Shown: in pieces, positions 1 through 8,736 of the stretch | Layout of the letters: each line of letters begins with the position of its first letter | Numbering within the stretch: the first letter of the stretch is position 1 | Origin: Tannerella serpentiformis | GTDB taxonomy: Bacteria > Bacteroidota > Bacteroidia > Bacteroidales > Tannerellaceae | Reading direction: 5' to 3' | Length of the DNA stretch: 64,000 nucleotides | Assembly: GCF_003033925.1 (NCBI RefSeq) | Contig: NZ_CP028365.1 | Location: forward strand, 682,001-746,000 | Position numbers and translations under genes: made by a program | The notes under the pieces: generated by a model | Told to the model about the DNA's origin: nothing | What the model saw: only the letters and a program-made list of their open reading frames with translations | Database searches by the model: none

Positions 1-419
1 GCGTGCGCGCGGAGTAACTCGGGCGACGAGGTGGCGCTCATCTCAGACGAGATGACGCTCTCGAGATACGACTCGACGTCAATACGGTTCACCACCAGGA
101 CGCCGTCGCTCGAGGGCGTGAGGATCAACGCTCCGCGGAAGCGTTGGTCTTCGCGGCGCTCCCAGTGGAAGTGTACGCCGATGGTGACGCCCCGCAGGTC
201 GAACGAGTCCGAGGGGTCGGTGGGCTCGAAGTGCAGCGTGTCGAACGTGTGACTCTCGAAGGCGATGCGCCCGTCTTGCAGCGTAGCGTGTTGTTGGCCT
301 GTGTGCGTGCGGCCCGTCTCCAGGCAGCGGTAGGCGCCGTTGAAATGAAATGAAACGTCTCTCTCCGTCAAGATCCCGACGTCTACGTTGGGTATACCGA
401 TCATGATCTGTGTATGCAT
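1..419 (-). CDS. SpoIID/LytB-domain protein, N-terminal part (cut by window edge)
   Basis: My translation of the minus strand gives an open frame running off the left edge. It starts at ATG 417-419, or at the in-frame ATG 402-404. About 100 residues in, the segment VNRIDVESYLESVISSEMSA appears, which is the characteristic start of the SpoIID domain (lytic transglycosylase/amidase-enhancer family, acting on peptidoglycan). The preceding 100 residues are beta-rich with no obvious signal peptide. In Bacteroidetes such proteins are usually annotated only as SpoIID/LytB domain proteins with no proven role. A good promoter lies just upstream. The catalytic part is outside the window, so activity cannot be judged. 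Confidence 0.75.
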   Translation of the reverse strand, partial: MHTQIMIGIPNVDVGILTERDVSFHFNGAYRCLETGRTHTGQQHATLQDGRIAFESHTFDTLHFEPTDPSDSFDLRGVTIGVHFHWERREDQRFRGALILTPSSDGVLVVNRIDVESYLESVISSEMSATSSPELLRAH

Positions 420-468
420 TAATGTAAATAGGTGTGGTTCTATTTCTCCCGCTTGTTCAGCGAGCGGA

Positions 469-497
469 CAAAAGTAGAAGGCTTGTGTAATTGTCAA
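469..497 (-). promoter_or_regulatory. Bacteroidetes-type promoter for the SpoIID gene
   Basis: Read on the minus strand, 476-469 is TACTTTTG, a match to the -7 consensus TAnnTTTG. TTGACAA at 497-491 supplies the -33 TTG with about 18 nt between. The predicted RNA start leaves a leader of roughly 45 nt before the ATG at 419. Confidence 0.6.
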
Positions 498-544
498 TGG
501 CTAAAGGTCAAGGATGACGGAGAGGAGGAAGACCACACATGAGG

Positions 545-1395
545 GAATAACCCACCCTCGTATTGCTACTCGCACGGCGTGCAAGCCCGAAAGGCGCCAG
601 GGGCGCCGGCCAAGTTTTCCGGATACAGGATAACAAATCCGGGTTTTGCTACTCGCACGGCATGCAAGGCTCAAAATGACCCTCATTTTGCTATTCGCAC
701 GGTGTGCAAGGTCTGAAATGACCCTCATTTTGCTACTCGCACGGCGTGCAAGGCCCGAAATGACCCTCATTTTGCTACTCGCACGGCATGCAAGGCCCGA
801 AATGACCCTCATTTTGCTACTCGCACGGCATGCAAGGTCTGAAATGACCCTCATTTTGCTACTCGCACGGCGTGCAAGGTCTGAAATGACCCTCATTTTG
901 CTACTCGCACGGCGTGCAAGGCCCAAAATGACCCTCATTTTGCTACTCGCACGGCATGCAAGCCCCGAAACCCGCCGGGTTTTGCTATTCGCACGGCGTG
1001 CAAGCCCTGAAACCCGCCGGGTTTTGCTATTCGCACGGCGTGCAAGCCCTGAAACCCGCCGAGTTTTGCTATTCGCACGGCGTGCAAGGCCCGAAACCCG
1101 CCGGGTTTTGCTATTCGCACGCCGTGCAAGCCCTGAAAGGCGCCAGGGGCGCCGGCCAAGTTTGCGGGCGACATAGGATAACTCACCCGAGTATGCTACT
1201 TGCACAGCGTGCAAGCCTCGAAAGGCGCCAGGGGCGCCGGCCAAGTTTGCAGGCGACATAGGATAACTCACCCGAGTATGCTACTTGCACAGCGTGCAAG
1301 CCTCGAAAGGCGCCAGGGGCGCCGGCCAAGTTTGCAGGCGACATAGGATAACTCACCCGAGTATGCTACCCGCACGGAGTGTAAGCACAGAAAAC
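545..1395. repeat. Array 1: 42-bp tandem palindromic units
   Basis: About 19 units with a 42-bp period lie between the SpoIID promoter and the convergent end of the TolC-like gene. The core GCACGGCGTGC is an imperfect palindrome and occurs in every unit. The variable part switches from an AAATGACCCTCATTT type (about 670-950) to an AACCCGCCGGGTT type (950-1130). It then changes to an 85-bp higher-order unit (1126, 1211, 1296) carrying GGCGCCAGGGGCGCC. Because 42 is 14 codons, both strands stay open over hundreds of bases, but the peptides are only repeats, so I call no gene here. Confidence 0.9.
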
Positions 1396-1408
1396 CAAGC
1401 CACCCCGC

Positions 1409-2731
1409 TTACTGCTGCTCGTAGAACTCGAGAATTTTCTTGCGGAGCAGGAACTCGTACTTGGCTTGGGTGCGGTCGGAGAGGGCTTTGATGAGGTTCG
1501 TCTTGGCCTCGTTGTATTCGTAGGTCGTGGCGCGGCCATTCTCGAAGCGGTCGCCGGTGAAGGTGAAGGCTTTCTCGGCCGACTGCCACGCGGCGGTGGC
1601 CGACCGGTATCGCTCGGCGGCTGAAAGGGCGCTGTAGTAGGCCTGCTGGATGTCTTTGTAGAGTGCCTTCTTGGTGTTCTCCAGCTGCAGCTCTTGGTTG
1701 CGCAGGCCGAGGCGAGCGCTGCGGATGCTGTTGCGTGTGGCGAAACGGTTGAAGATGGGGATGCGGAGGTTGAAGCCGAGGCCGAGGCCGCGGTTGTCGC
1801 GAATCTGGTTGGCGAAGGGCGTGTTGGGCTTGTTGTAGATGTGATAAAAGGCATTGTTGTAGCTGGCGCCGAAGGAGAGGCTGGGGTAGAGGGCGCTCTG
1901 GGCCACGCGCACTTGCTTCTCGCTGCTCTGGAGGCGAAGCTCCTCGGCGCGGACGGCGGCGCGCGTGGTGAGGGCGGTGCGATAGATGTCGTCGGGGCGG
2001 CGCGCCAACAGGAAGGTCGTGTCTGCCTCCGTGGGCGGCTCCACGTCGAAGCCTTCCGGGCTGGGCAGCTCGAGCAGCTGGGTGAGTGTGAGCGTGGCCA
2101 TGCGCAGGTCGTTAGCTGTCTGCACGGCGGAGAGCTCGTCGGCCGCCACCTGTGCCTCGGTCTCGTAGATCTGTGCCTCGGAGGCGCGCCCGGCGTCGTG
2201 CATCTTACGCGTGCGATCGAGCTGCGTGCGGCTCAGGGCGAGCTTATTTTCGGCCACACCGAGCAGCTCCTTGTCGAAGAGCACTTGCAGGTAGGCCGAC
2301 GTGACGGTGATCTCCATATTCTCGCGCGTCTTCTGGAGATCGGCGGCAAGGGCCATGAGGTCGAGGCGCGCGGCGGCGATCTCGTTGGGAATCTCGAAGC
2401 CGGTGAAGAGAGGCACGTCGGATGAGAGCGACCAGGCGGTGGAGGAGGTGGTCTGCACCTGATACGTGTTGTCAGCCGCTGAGGCCGATCGGCCGAACGA
2501 CCATTGTTGTGAGGCTCCGGCCGAGAGGCTCGGCAGACGTTTGCTGCGCGCCGTGTGGAGCGTCAGCTCCTGCCGGTCGACTTCCACCTGTCGCATGCGT
2601 ACCTCCAGGTTATTCGCTTTGGCGTGCTCGATGCAGCGTTGGAGGCTCCAGCACGTGGCGGTCGTGTCCTGCGCCGAAGCGGTGAGGGTGGCGGCGAGGA
2701 GCAAGGCGGGGATGAGGGGCAGCGTCTTCAT
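1409..2731 (-). CDS. TolC-family outer-membrane efflux channel
   Basis: The 440-residue protein has an N-terminal signal peptide (about residues 1-20, ending ASAQ) and the long alpha-helical, Ala/Glu/Arg-rich repeats of the outer-membrane efflux protein family. These include the duplicated pattern with ARLDLMALAADLQKTREN in the first half and ARLGLRNQELQLENTKKAL in the second. The length fits TolC/OprM relatives. It should form the trimeric outer-membrane and periplasmic exit duct for the exporter encoded just upstream. Its ATG overlaps the stop of the adaptor gene by four bases, so the two are translationally coupled. The substrate is unknown. Confidence 0.93.
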   Translation of the reverse strand: MKTLPLIPALLLAATLTASAQDTTATCWSLQRCIEHAKANNLEVRMRQVEVDRQELTLHTARSKRLPSLSAGASQQWSFGRSASAADNTYQVQTTSSTAWSLSSDVPLFTGFEIPNEIAAARLDLMALAADLQKTRENMEITVTSAYLQVLFDKELLGVAENKLALSRTQLDRTRKMHDAGRASEAQIYETEAQVAADELSAVQTANDLRMATLTLTQLLELPSPEGFDVEPPTEADTTFLLARRPDDIYRTALTTRAAVRAEELRLQSSEKQVRVAQSALYPSLSFGASYNNAFYHIYNKPNTPFANQIRDNRGLGLGFNLRIPIFNRFATRNSIRSARLGLRNQELQLENTKKALYKDIQQAYYSALSAAERYRSATAAWQSAEKAFTFTGDRFENGRATTYEYNEAKTNLIKALSDRTQAKYEFLLRKKILEFYEQQ

Positions 2732-3870
2732 GGCTTGGCTTCGTTGTTATTGTTTGCATCCTTGCTGATAGCCGCACCGCGGATCTTGTCTTTCTCCGTC
2801 AGTCCTTCCTTCACTTCGATCTTGATGCCATCGCTGAGGCCCGTCTTGATCTGCCTTTTCTCGAAGATTTGCTTGGGCTTCTCTTGCTTAACCACTTGCA
2901 CGAAGGCCGTGTCGCCGTGAAACTCCACCGTGCTTTCGGGGATGGTCAGGACATTCTCGGCGCGCTCCAATACAATCTCCGCGTTGGCGCTGTAGCCGGC
3001 GCGCACGAACGAGGTGTCGGGCAGCGAGACGGCCGCCTTGATCTCAAACTGTATGGCGCCGTTCTTCTCCTCGCCCTTGGGGGAGACGTATTCGAGGACG
3101 GCGTCGAAGGTGCGTGTGCCCAGCGCGCCGACGGTCAGCTTGATAGGCATGCCCTCGCGGATCTTGCCGATCTCCGTCTCGTCCACATTGCCGCGGAAGA
3201 TCATGTCGTTCATGTTGGCCACGGAGGCGATGGTGGTGCCGTCGTTGAAGCTGTTGCTTTGGATCACGGAGTTACCCACCTTGATAGGCACGTTGAGGAT
3301 CATGCCGGTGATGGTGCTGCGGATTTGCGTGGTACTCGAGCTGCGTGTGTTGCGCGAGATGCCATCGCGGACGATCTCGAGCGAGCTTTGGGCGTTGGCC
3401 AGCTCCTCTTTGGCCTTGCGATAGTTGGCTTTCGACACGTCGAACTCTTCGGCCGTGAGAATGCCCTGCTTGAAGAGTTGTTCGTCGCGGCGATGAGTGC
3501 TCTCCACCTGGTCTAAGCTGATACGGGCCACATTGACGCGCGACTCGGCGCTGTTGAGCTGCCCCATCTCAGGAATGACTTTCACTTTGGCGATGATCTC
3601 GCCTTCGGTGACACGTTGGCCGGCTTCCTTGAGCACCTCGGAGATGATGCCCGAGATCTGCGGCTTAATCAGGATCTCGTAGCGCGGCTCCACATTGCCC
3701 GTGGCCACGGTCTTGGTCTCGACCGTCCCACGCTCGGGCGTCACGATTTCATACTCGGTCACTTCGGGCTGCGCCTTCTTCCACAGAAATACGAAGGTGC
3801 CTACCACGGCCAGCCCTACTAAGGAAAGCAGGACGATTCTCTTGATCTTCTTTACAAGTCGATTATTCAT
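2728..3870 (-). CDS. Periplasmic adaptor (HlyD/MacA-type membrane fusion protein)
   Basis: The 380-residue protein has one N-terminal membrane helix (about 10-30) followed by the lipoyl-like half motif around PQISGIISEVLKEAGQRV. An alpha-helical hairpin follows (about 100-170), then a beta-barrel domain and a membrane-proximal domain. This order is typical of the MacA/HlyD adaptor that joins an inner-membrane ABC exporter to a TolC channel. It is the fourth gene of the five-gene exporter operon and overlaps the TolC-like gene. A 200-bp gap separates it from the upstream permease, so an internal promoter is possible, though I see no strong TAnnTTTG box. Confidence 0.93.
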   Translation of the reverse strand: MNNRLVKKIKRIVLLSLVGLAVVGTFVFLWKKAQPEVTEYEIVTPERGTVETKTVATGNVEPRYEILIKPQISGIISEVLKEAGQRVTEGEIIAKVKVIPEMGQLNSAESRVNVARISLDQVESTHRRDEQLFKQGILTAEEFDVSKANYRKAKEELANAQSSLEIVRDGISRNTRSSSTTQIRSTITGMILNVPIKVGNSVIQSNSFNDGTTIASVANMNDMIFRGNVDETEIGKIREGMPIKLTVGALGTRTFDAVLEYVSPKGEEKNGAIQFEIKAAVSLPDTSFVRAGYSANAEIVLERAENVLTIPESTVEFHGDTAFVQVVKQEKPKQIFEKRQIKTGLSDGIKIEVKEGLTEKDKIRGAAISKDANNNNEAKP

Positions 3871-4070
3871 AAGCTGAAAACTAAAATCTAAAAACTAACA
3901 ACTCACAGTTTGGGAAATGAACGGTTTGGGGCGTGGGGAGACTTTGGAGAGTAGTGCAGATGCAAGGCGTCCAAGACCGAAGGCAAAGGGAGCATACATA
4001 AGTATCTGACCGAGCCTGAGCTTGTCGCAGGACACGCAGCAGATGCGCTGCTATACAAAGTCTCTCCCCC

Positions 4071-5327
4071 CTATTCATCGCGGATTGCATCTATCGCTTT
4101 AATCTGCATGGCTCGCCAGGCGGGGATAAGCCCGGCCAAGAGGCCGCACACGAGCAACACAAAGGTGGCGGCTACGGCGGTGCCCATGTGTACACCGGGG
4201 TTGACGAGCGCCGCATCGTCACCGGGTTGGGCGCTGAGGAGGCGGTCGACGATGTCGATGATGAAGACGCCTATGCTGAGGCCTATCATGCCGGCCATGG
4301 CTGTCAGCACAAGGCTCTCACTCATGATCTGCGAGATGATGTCGCGCGGGCGGGCACCGATGGCGCGACGCACACCGATCTCGCGCGTGCGCTCCTTGAC
4401 CGTCACCATCATAATGTTACTGATGCCGATCACACCGGCCAGCAGTGTGCCCATGCCCACGAGCCAGATCAGCGCGTCGATGCCGGTGAAGAGCATGGCG
4501 AACGTGGCGAACTGTTCGGCGATGTTGATCACCATCACGGCCTGCTTGTCGGTCGGGGCGATGCTGTTCTGCCGGCGGAGGATGCCGGTGATATCGTCGA
4601 TGATGCGCTGTATGGATACGTCTTTATAGGCGGAGGCGGCCAGGAAGTGGATCACGTCGCCTTGGTTCAGTGTCTGCTGCATGGTGGTGAAGGGAAGGAA
4701 GACGCTCTCCTGCGACCGTCCTCCGATGTTCACCCGTGCCCGTTCACGTACCACGCCGACGACCTGATAGTAGATGCCGTTGACGCGGATGTACCGGCCG
4801 CAGGGGTTCTCGTTGCGGAAGAGGGTCTCGTTGATGCGCGAGCCGATGAGGCATACTTTGCGTTTCTCGCGGGCGTCGATCTCGTTGAGCAGGCGGCCGA
4901 AGAGCACGTGTTGCGCCTCGATGCGGAAGTAGGCCGGGTCGACCCCCTTCACGTTATATGTGCCGGAGAGTTGGCCATAGACCACGTTCTTATCCGCCCG
5001 CGCCCCCCACAGGACGGGTGAGATGGCCTCCAGTCCGGACACCTCGCGGCGGATACTCTCCAAATCGCGGTTGCGGATGTTCCATTCGCGTCCTTTGTTG
5101 AAGCCACGGTAAGGTTCGCTGGTGCGATCGGCAATGAAAAAGACGGAGTTCGTGGCGAAGCCGTCGGTGTTTTTGAGGATGCCATTCTTGAGCCCTGTGC
5201 CAAGCCCGAGGAGGATGACTAACATGAGTATGCCCCAAAAGACACCGAAGCAGGTCAGTAGGCTGCGCGTCTTGTTGCGGGTGATGGTTACCCATATCTC
5301 GGTCCATCTATCTGCGTCGAAAAACAT
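4071..5327 (-). CDS. MacB/FtsX-type ABC transporter permease (second of two)
   Basis: The 418-residue membrane protein has one helix near the N-terminus (about 20-45), a large MacB periplasmic core domain, and an FtsX domain with three helices in the last 140 residues. The cytosolic coupling motif VKERTREIGVRRAIGARP, characteristic of the family, is clear. It probably pairs with the homologous permease encoded upstream as a heterodimer driven by the ATPase at 6788-7456. MacB-type machines move peptides, lipopeptides or macrolides from the periplasm rather than crossing the inner membrane. The stop codon is TAG. Confidence 0.93.
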   Translation of the reverse strand: MFFDADRWTEIWVTITRNKTRSLLTCFGVFWGILMLVILLGLGTGLKNGILKNTDGFATNSVFFIADRTSEPYRGFNKGREWNIRNRDLESIRREVSGLEAISPVLWGARADKNVVYGQLSGTYNVKGVDPAYFRIEAQHVLFGRLLNEIDAREKRKVCLIGSRINETLFRNENPCGRYIRVNGIYYQVVGVVRERARVNIGGRSQESVFLPFTTMQQTLNQGDVIHFLAASAYKDVSIQRIIDDITGILRRQNSIAPTDKQAVMVINIAEQFATFAMLFTGIDALIWLVGMGTLLAGVIGISNIMMVTVKERTREIGVRRAIGARPRDIISQIMSESLVLTAMAGMIGLSIGVFIIDIVDRLLSAQPGDDAALVNPGVHMGTAVAATFVLLVCGLLAGLIPAWRAMQIKAIDAIRDE

Positions 5328-5416
5328 ATTGCTATTGAACTAAAAGCTAAAATCTAACAACTAAACACTCCGGAAGCATTCGCCGTACCCGGTCACTTTT
5401 CATTTTTAGTTTTTCG

Positions 5417-6682
5417 TTATTCACTCCTCATGGCCTCAACGGCGGGGATACTTACGGCTTTGCGGGCGGGGAAATATCCGGCTGCGACGCCGGCTATGAT
5501 GAGCAGTACGGTGGCGGAGGTGGCGATGCCGAGGCTGACGGTGGGGTGGCGGAAGATGGAGAGGTTGCCCGTGCCACCGCCCGTGTCAGCGTTCATGCCG
5601 GCCATCGTCATTCCGTAATCAATCAGCTCAGTCACGCCGATACCGGCCACCATGCCCACGTAACCGAAGAGCGTGGTGACAAGGATGGACTCGATGATGA
5701 TGAGCCGCAGGATGGAGGCGGGGCCGGCGCCGATGGCTTTGCGGATGCCGAACTCACGCGTCCGTTCGCGAACGGTGACGAGCATGATGTTGCTCACGCC
5801 CACGATGCCGGCCATGAGTGTGCTGATGCCCACGATCCAGATAAACATCATCAGGCCGCTGAGGATAAGGTCGAACATGCGGAAGTCGTCGCCCGTGTTC
5901 CACATGCCGAGGGCGCCCGTGTCCGAGGGGTCGAAGTGGTGGCGGAGGGCCATGGCGGTGCGGAAGCGTTGCTCGAAGGCGGTGTTCTCTTCTTCAGACT
6001 TGATGCCACGCACGGTGAAGATCAGATCGTCCACCTCCATACCGCTGCGGAAGAGTTGCTGGGCGGTGGTGAAGGGGATGTAGGCGGGCTTGTTGTTGTT
6101 CATCTCCTTGTCGCGATAGACGCCGACGACTTGGAACATCATGCGGCCAATGCGCACGTAGCGCCCAATGGGATCCTCCTCGTGGAAAAGCACCTCGGCC
6201 ATGCGTGGGCTGAGGACGATCGCTTTGCGGCGTTGCTGCATGTCGATCTCGTTGATGAAGCGTCCGCGGGTGGGGATGATAAAGTCGATGGAGGCAAAGT
6301 CGGGTGCGACGCCGCTCAGGTTGCCGTTGACGTATTCCTTATTGTAGGCCAACGTGTCGCTATGGTCGATGCGGCCGGAGTAGTACTCCACCTCGGGGAA
6401 GTCGGTGCCCAGGTGCTCCACGTCGGCGTTGCGTAAGGTTAGGCGGCGGTTCTCGCGGATGCCTTGCCAGGGCTTGGTGGTGTAGTTGGGCCACACCTCG
6501 ACACGGTTGGCGGAGAAGTTGCTGAAGTTGTACATCACGCCGTTGCGCAGACCGTTGCCGGCGGCCAGCAGGATGATGAGGATGAAGATACCCCAGGCTA
6601 CGGAGAAGCCGGTGAGGAAGGTGCGCAAGCGGTTCTTGCGCATCGTGCTGAGGATCTCACGAATGTCATCGAAGTCGAACAT
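5417..6682 (-). CDS. MacB/FtsX-type ABC transporter permease (first of two)
   Basis: The 421-residue protein is a paralogue of the permease encoded downstream: N-terminal helix, MacB core domain, and C-terminal FtsX domain with the motif VRERTREFGIRKAIGAGP. Two adjacent, divergent permeases with one ATPase are common in Bacteroidetes exporters. The gap to the next permease is 89 bp. That gap holds an A/T-rich tract (about 5336-5370) closely similar to the tract in front of the adaptor gene (3876-3904). Confidence 0.93.
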   Translation of the reverse strand: MFDFDDIREILSTMRKNRLRTFLTGFSVAWGIFILIILLAAGNGLRNGVMYNFSNFSANRVEVWPNYTTKPWQGIRENRRLTLRNADVEHLGTDFPEVEYYSGRIDHSDTLAYNKEYVNGNLSGVAPDFASIDFIIPTRGRFINEIDMQQRRKAIVLSPRMAEVLFHEEDPIGRYVRIGRMMFQVVGVYRDKEMNNNKPAYIPFTTAQQLFRSGMEVDDLIFTVRGIKSEEENTAFEQRFRTAMALRHHFDPSDTGALGMWNTGDDFRMFDLILSGLMMFIWIVGISTLMAGIVGVSNIMLVTVRERTREFGIRKAIGAGPASILRLIIIESILVTTLFGYVGMVAGIGVTELIDYGMTMAGMNADTGGGTGNLSIFRHPTVSLGIATSATVLLIIAGVAAGYFPARKAVSIPAVEAMRSE

Positions 6683-6787
6683 AAATCTTATAGGTAGTAG
6701 GGGCGACCCTTGTAGTCGCCCGGTAGTTACGGCCTACGGCCGGGTAGTTATGCGACTAAAGCCGCGGTAGTAGGGAGTTGGCCAAGC

Positions 6788-7456
6788 TCAATCATTAGCC
6801 ACAATCAGTCCGTCCTTGACATGTACTACGCGGTCGGTAGCTTCGGCCACGGAGGGTTCGTGGGTGACGATGACCATCGTCATGCCTTCGCGGTTGACGG
6901 CGCGCAGGAGCTCCATCACCTCGATGGTCGTCTTGCTGTCTAGCGCGCCCGTGGGCTCGTCGGCCAGGATCACCTGCGGGCGGGCAATGAGTGCGCGAGC
7001 GATGGCCACGCGTTGCTTTTGTCCGCCGGACATCTCGCTGGGCAGGTGTTCGGCCCAATCGCGGAGGCCGACACGCTCGAGGTAGTCCAGCGCCAAGGCG
7101 TTGCGCTGCTTGCGCGGCACGCCCTGATAGTAGAGCGGCAGGGCCACGTTCTCCATCGCGTTTTTGAAGGAAATGAGGTTGAAGGACTGGAAGATGAAGC
7201 CGATCATGCGATTGCGTAGCTCGGCGGCGCGGCTTTCGCTGAGGTCACGGATAAGTAGGTCGTCGAGGTAATACTCGCCCGAGTCGTAAGTGTCGAGGAT
7301 GCCGAGGATGTTGAGCAGGGTGCTCTTGCCCGACCCGGAGGCGCCCATGATGGAGACCATCTCGCCACGTTCGATGCCGAGATCAATTCCCTTGAGTACA
7401 TGCAGCGGGGCGCCGTTGTAGTAGGTCTTGTTGATTCCTTGTAGTCGGATAATCAT
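6788..7456 (-). CDS. ABC transporter ATP-binding protein (MacB/LolD type)
   Basis: I place the start at ATG 7454-7456 (MIIRLQGINKTYYNG), giving 222 residues. The frame stays open to 7582, but that extension is low-complexity and lacks homology-like features. Walker A GASGSGKS (about 38-46), signature MSGGQKQR and Walker B VILADEPTGALDS are all intact. This ATPase energises the two permeases encoded next. It is the first gene of the exporter operon. The 105-bp gap to the first permease contains small hairpins (about 6705-6770) but no stop of the transcription unit that I can support. Confidence 0.93.
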   Translation of the reverse strand: MIIRLQGINKTYYNGAPLHVLKGIDLGIERGEMVSIMGASGSGKSTLLNILGILDTYDSGEYYLDDLLIRDLSESRAAELRNRMIGFIFQSFNLISFKNAMENVALPLYYQGVPRKQRNALALDYLERVGLRDWAEHLPSEMSGGQKQRVAIARALIARPQVILADEPTGALDSKTTIEVMELLRAVNREGMTMVIVTHEPSVAEATDRVVHVKDGLIVAND

Positions 7457-7666
7457 TGGTGGGTGAATGTAGTAGTTAGAGAAAGATGAGGGGCGGGCAA
7501 TGTGCCCGCCGGTGATGTATGGACGCCAGTAGTTGCGTCGGGTTACAGCTTGGGAGTTTTTTTTAGGGGGGGGGAGGCGCATTCCCTTCCCGCCGCGGGA
7601 AGGACCGGTCTCACCGCACGCACCCGTATCCGGCCCAGACTTCGCCGGCGTCCGTAGACGCCCCGG

Positions 7667-8563
7667 TTAGTTCTGGAGCGTGAAGGAGCGGCGGCCGATC
7701 AGGTGGCCGTCGGCAAAGATGTCGACGCGGTAGGTGCCGGGCGAGAGGTATTCCTCCACGTCCCAATACATCACGACGGGCAAGTCCTCACCGGCATATT
7801 CCACGGTGCGCTTCATGGAGTAACCAATGTTGCGGTTCTCAAAGGCGAAGGTGCCCGATCCGGGTTTGGTCAGGATGTCATCGTCGGGGCGCATGATGCG
7901 CACATATATGGTCTTTTCGCCCGTGGGCGCGGTGATGTTTTTGGCCACGTGGAAGGAGACGGCGAGCTGGGCGATCTTATCGATCTTCTTGGCGTCCTTC
8001 CCGCGCGAGGTGATGGGGCGGACGGCGATGGCGGAGGCCTCGAGTCGGCTGGCCAGCGTGACGCGCTCCGTGAGGTGCTCCTTCTCGCGCGTAAGCTGCG
8101 CCGCGGCCGAGGAGGCCTGGCGGTATTGCTCTGTGACGCGTTCGTTCTCGTTGCGCAGGCGACCGTTTTCGGCGTTGAGGGAGTCGATTTGGACGACATA
8201 GCCGCGCATGATCTTACGGAGCGTCTCCAGCTCACGCTTCAGCTCGGTGATCCGGCGCGTGTTAGTGGCCTTGACCGTGCGAAGCTCCTCCATGAGGCGT
8301 TGCACCTTCATCTGCTCCGTAGTCAGCAGGGCCACGAGCGAATCGTTGCCGACGCTGAACTTATACCCTTCGTATTGCAGAGACAGTTCGGCGTATTCGT
8401 CCGTGAGTTGTTCCTTTTCGATGGCGAAAAGCTCGGTCATGTCGTCCATCTGTTTGCGTTGATGAAAGACGACATAGCTGACGCCGATCAGCGCGATGAC
8501 GACGACGATGATGACCATAATGAGTAGCGTGCGTTTCCTAATCTCTTTATCCTCCGGATTCAT
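7667..8563 (-). CDS. Membrane-anchored coiled-coil protein of unknown function
   Basis: I do not recognise a named family. The 298-residue protein has a short cytosolic N-terminus and one strongly hydrophobic helix (about 12-34). A long charged coiled coil follows (about 35-175, rich in Glu/Arg/Leu heptads), then a beta-rich C-terminal domain of about 110 residues starting near KKIDKIAQLAVSFHVAKN and ending in a beta hairpin. This layout suggests a periplasmic protein held at the inner membrane. It sits upstream of the exporter operon in the same direction but is separated by 210 bp. It has its own promoter (8605-8612), divergent from guaA. Confidence 0.7.
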   Translation of the reverse strand: MNPEDKEIRKRTLLIMVIIVVVIALIGVSYVVFHQRKQMDDMTELFAIEKEQLTDEYAELSLQYEGYKFSVGNDSLVALLTTEQMKVQRLMEELRTVKATNTRRITELKRELETLRKIMRGYVVQIDSLNAENGRLRNENERVTEQYRQASSAAAQLTREKEHLTERVTLASRLEASAIAVRPITSRGKDAKKIDKIAQLAVSFHVAKNITAPTGEKTIYVRIMRPDDDILTKPGSGTFAFENRNIGYSMKRTVEYAGEDLPVVMYWDVEEYLSPGTYRVDIFADGHLIGRRSFTLQN

Positions 8564-8604
8564 GTCTTTGGGGTGTGTTATAGTGAGTAATATGTTATGG
8601 GCGG

Positions 8605-8612
8605 CAAAGATA
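8605..8612 (-). promoter_or_regulatory. -7 box for the coiled-coil gene
   Basis: On the minus strand this reads TATCTTTG, a match to TAnnTTTG, 42 bp from the ATG at 8563. It is divergent from the guaA promoter 30 bp away. Confidence 0.6.
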
Positions 8613-8640
8613 AACCGGCAACCACAAGGGCCGCCCGGAC

Positions 8641-8648
8641 TATCTTTG
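8641..8648 (+). promoter_or_regulatory. -7 box for guaA
   Basis: TATCTTTG on the plus strand predicts an RNA start near 8655 and a leader of about 80 nt before the guaA ATG at 8737. I see no purine-riboswitch core in this leader. Confidence 0.55.
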
Positions 8649-8736
8649 TCGCCCGTAAAGCGAAAGGGGGCACCCTCGGGCTACTTATTGCTGCCCCTCA
8701 CGCTTCCTCTGGCTACTTATAACTACTCATTTAGAT

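Noticed and set aside
501-1271. Long open frames on both strands over Array 1 (up to 256 codons)
   Set aside because: They are translations of a 42-bp repeat (14 codons), with no start context, and exist on both strands at once.
545-1395. CRISPR array
   Set aside because: Units are contiguous without unique spacers, differ gradually, and no cas gene is in the window; the same holds for the other arrays.
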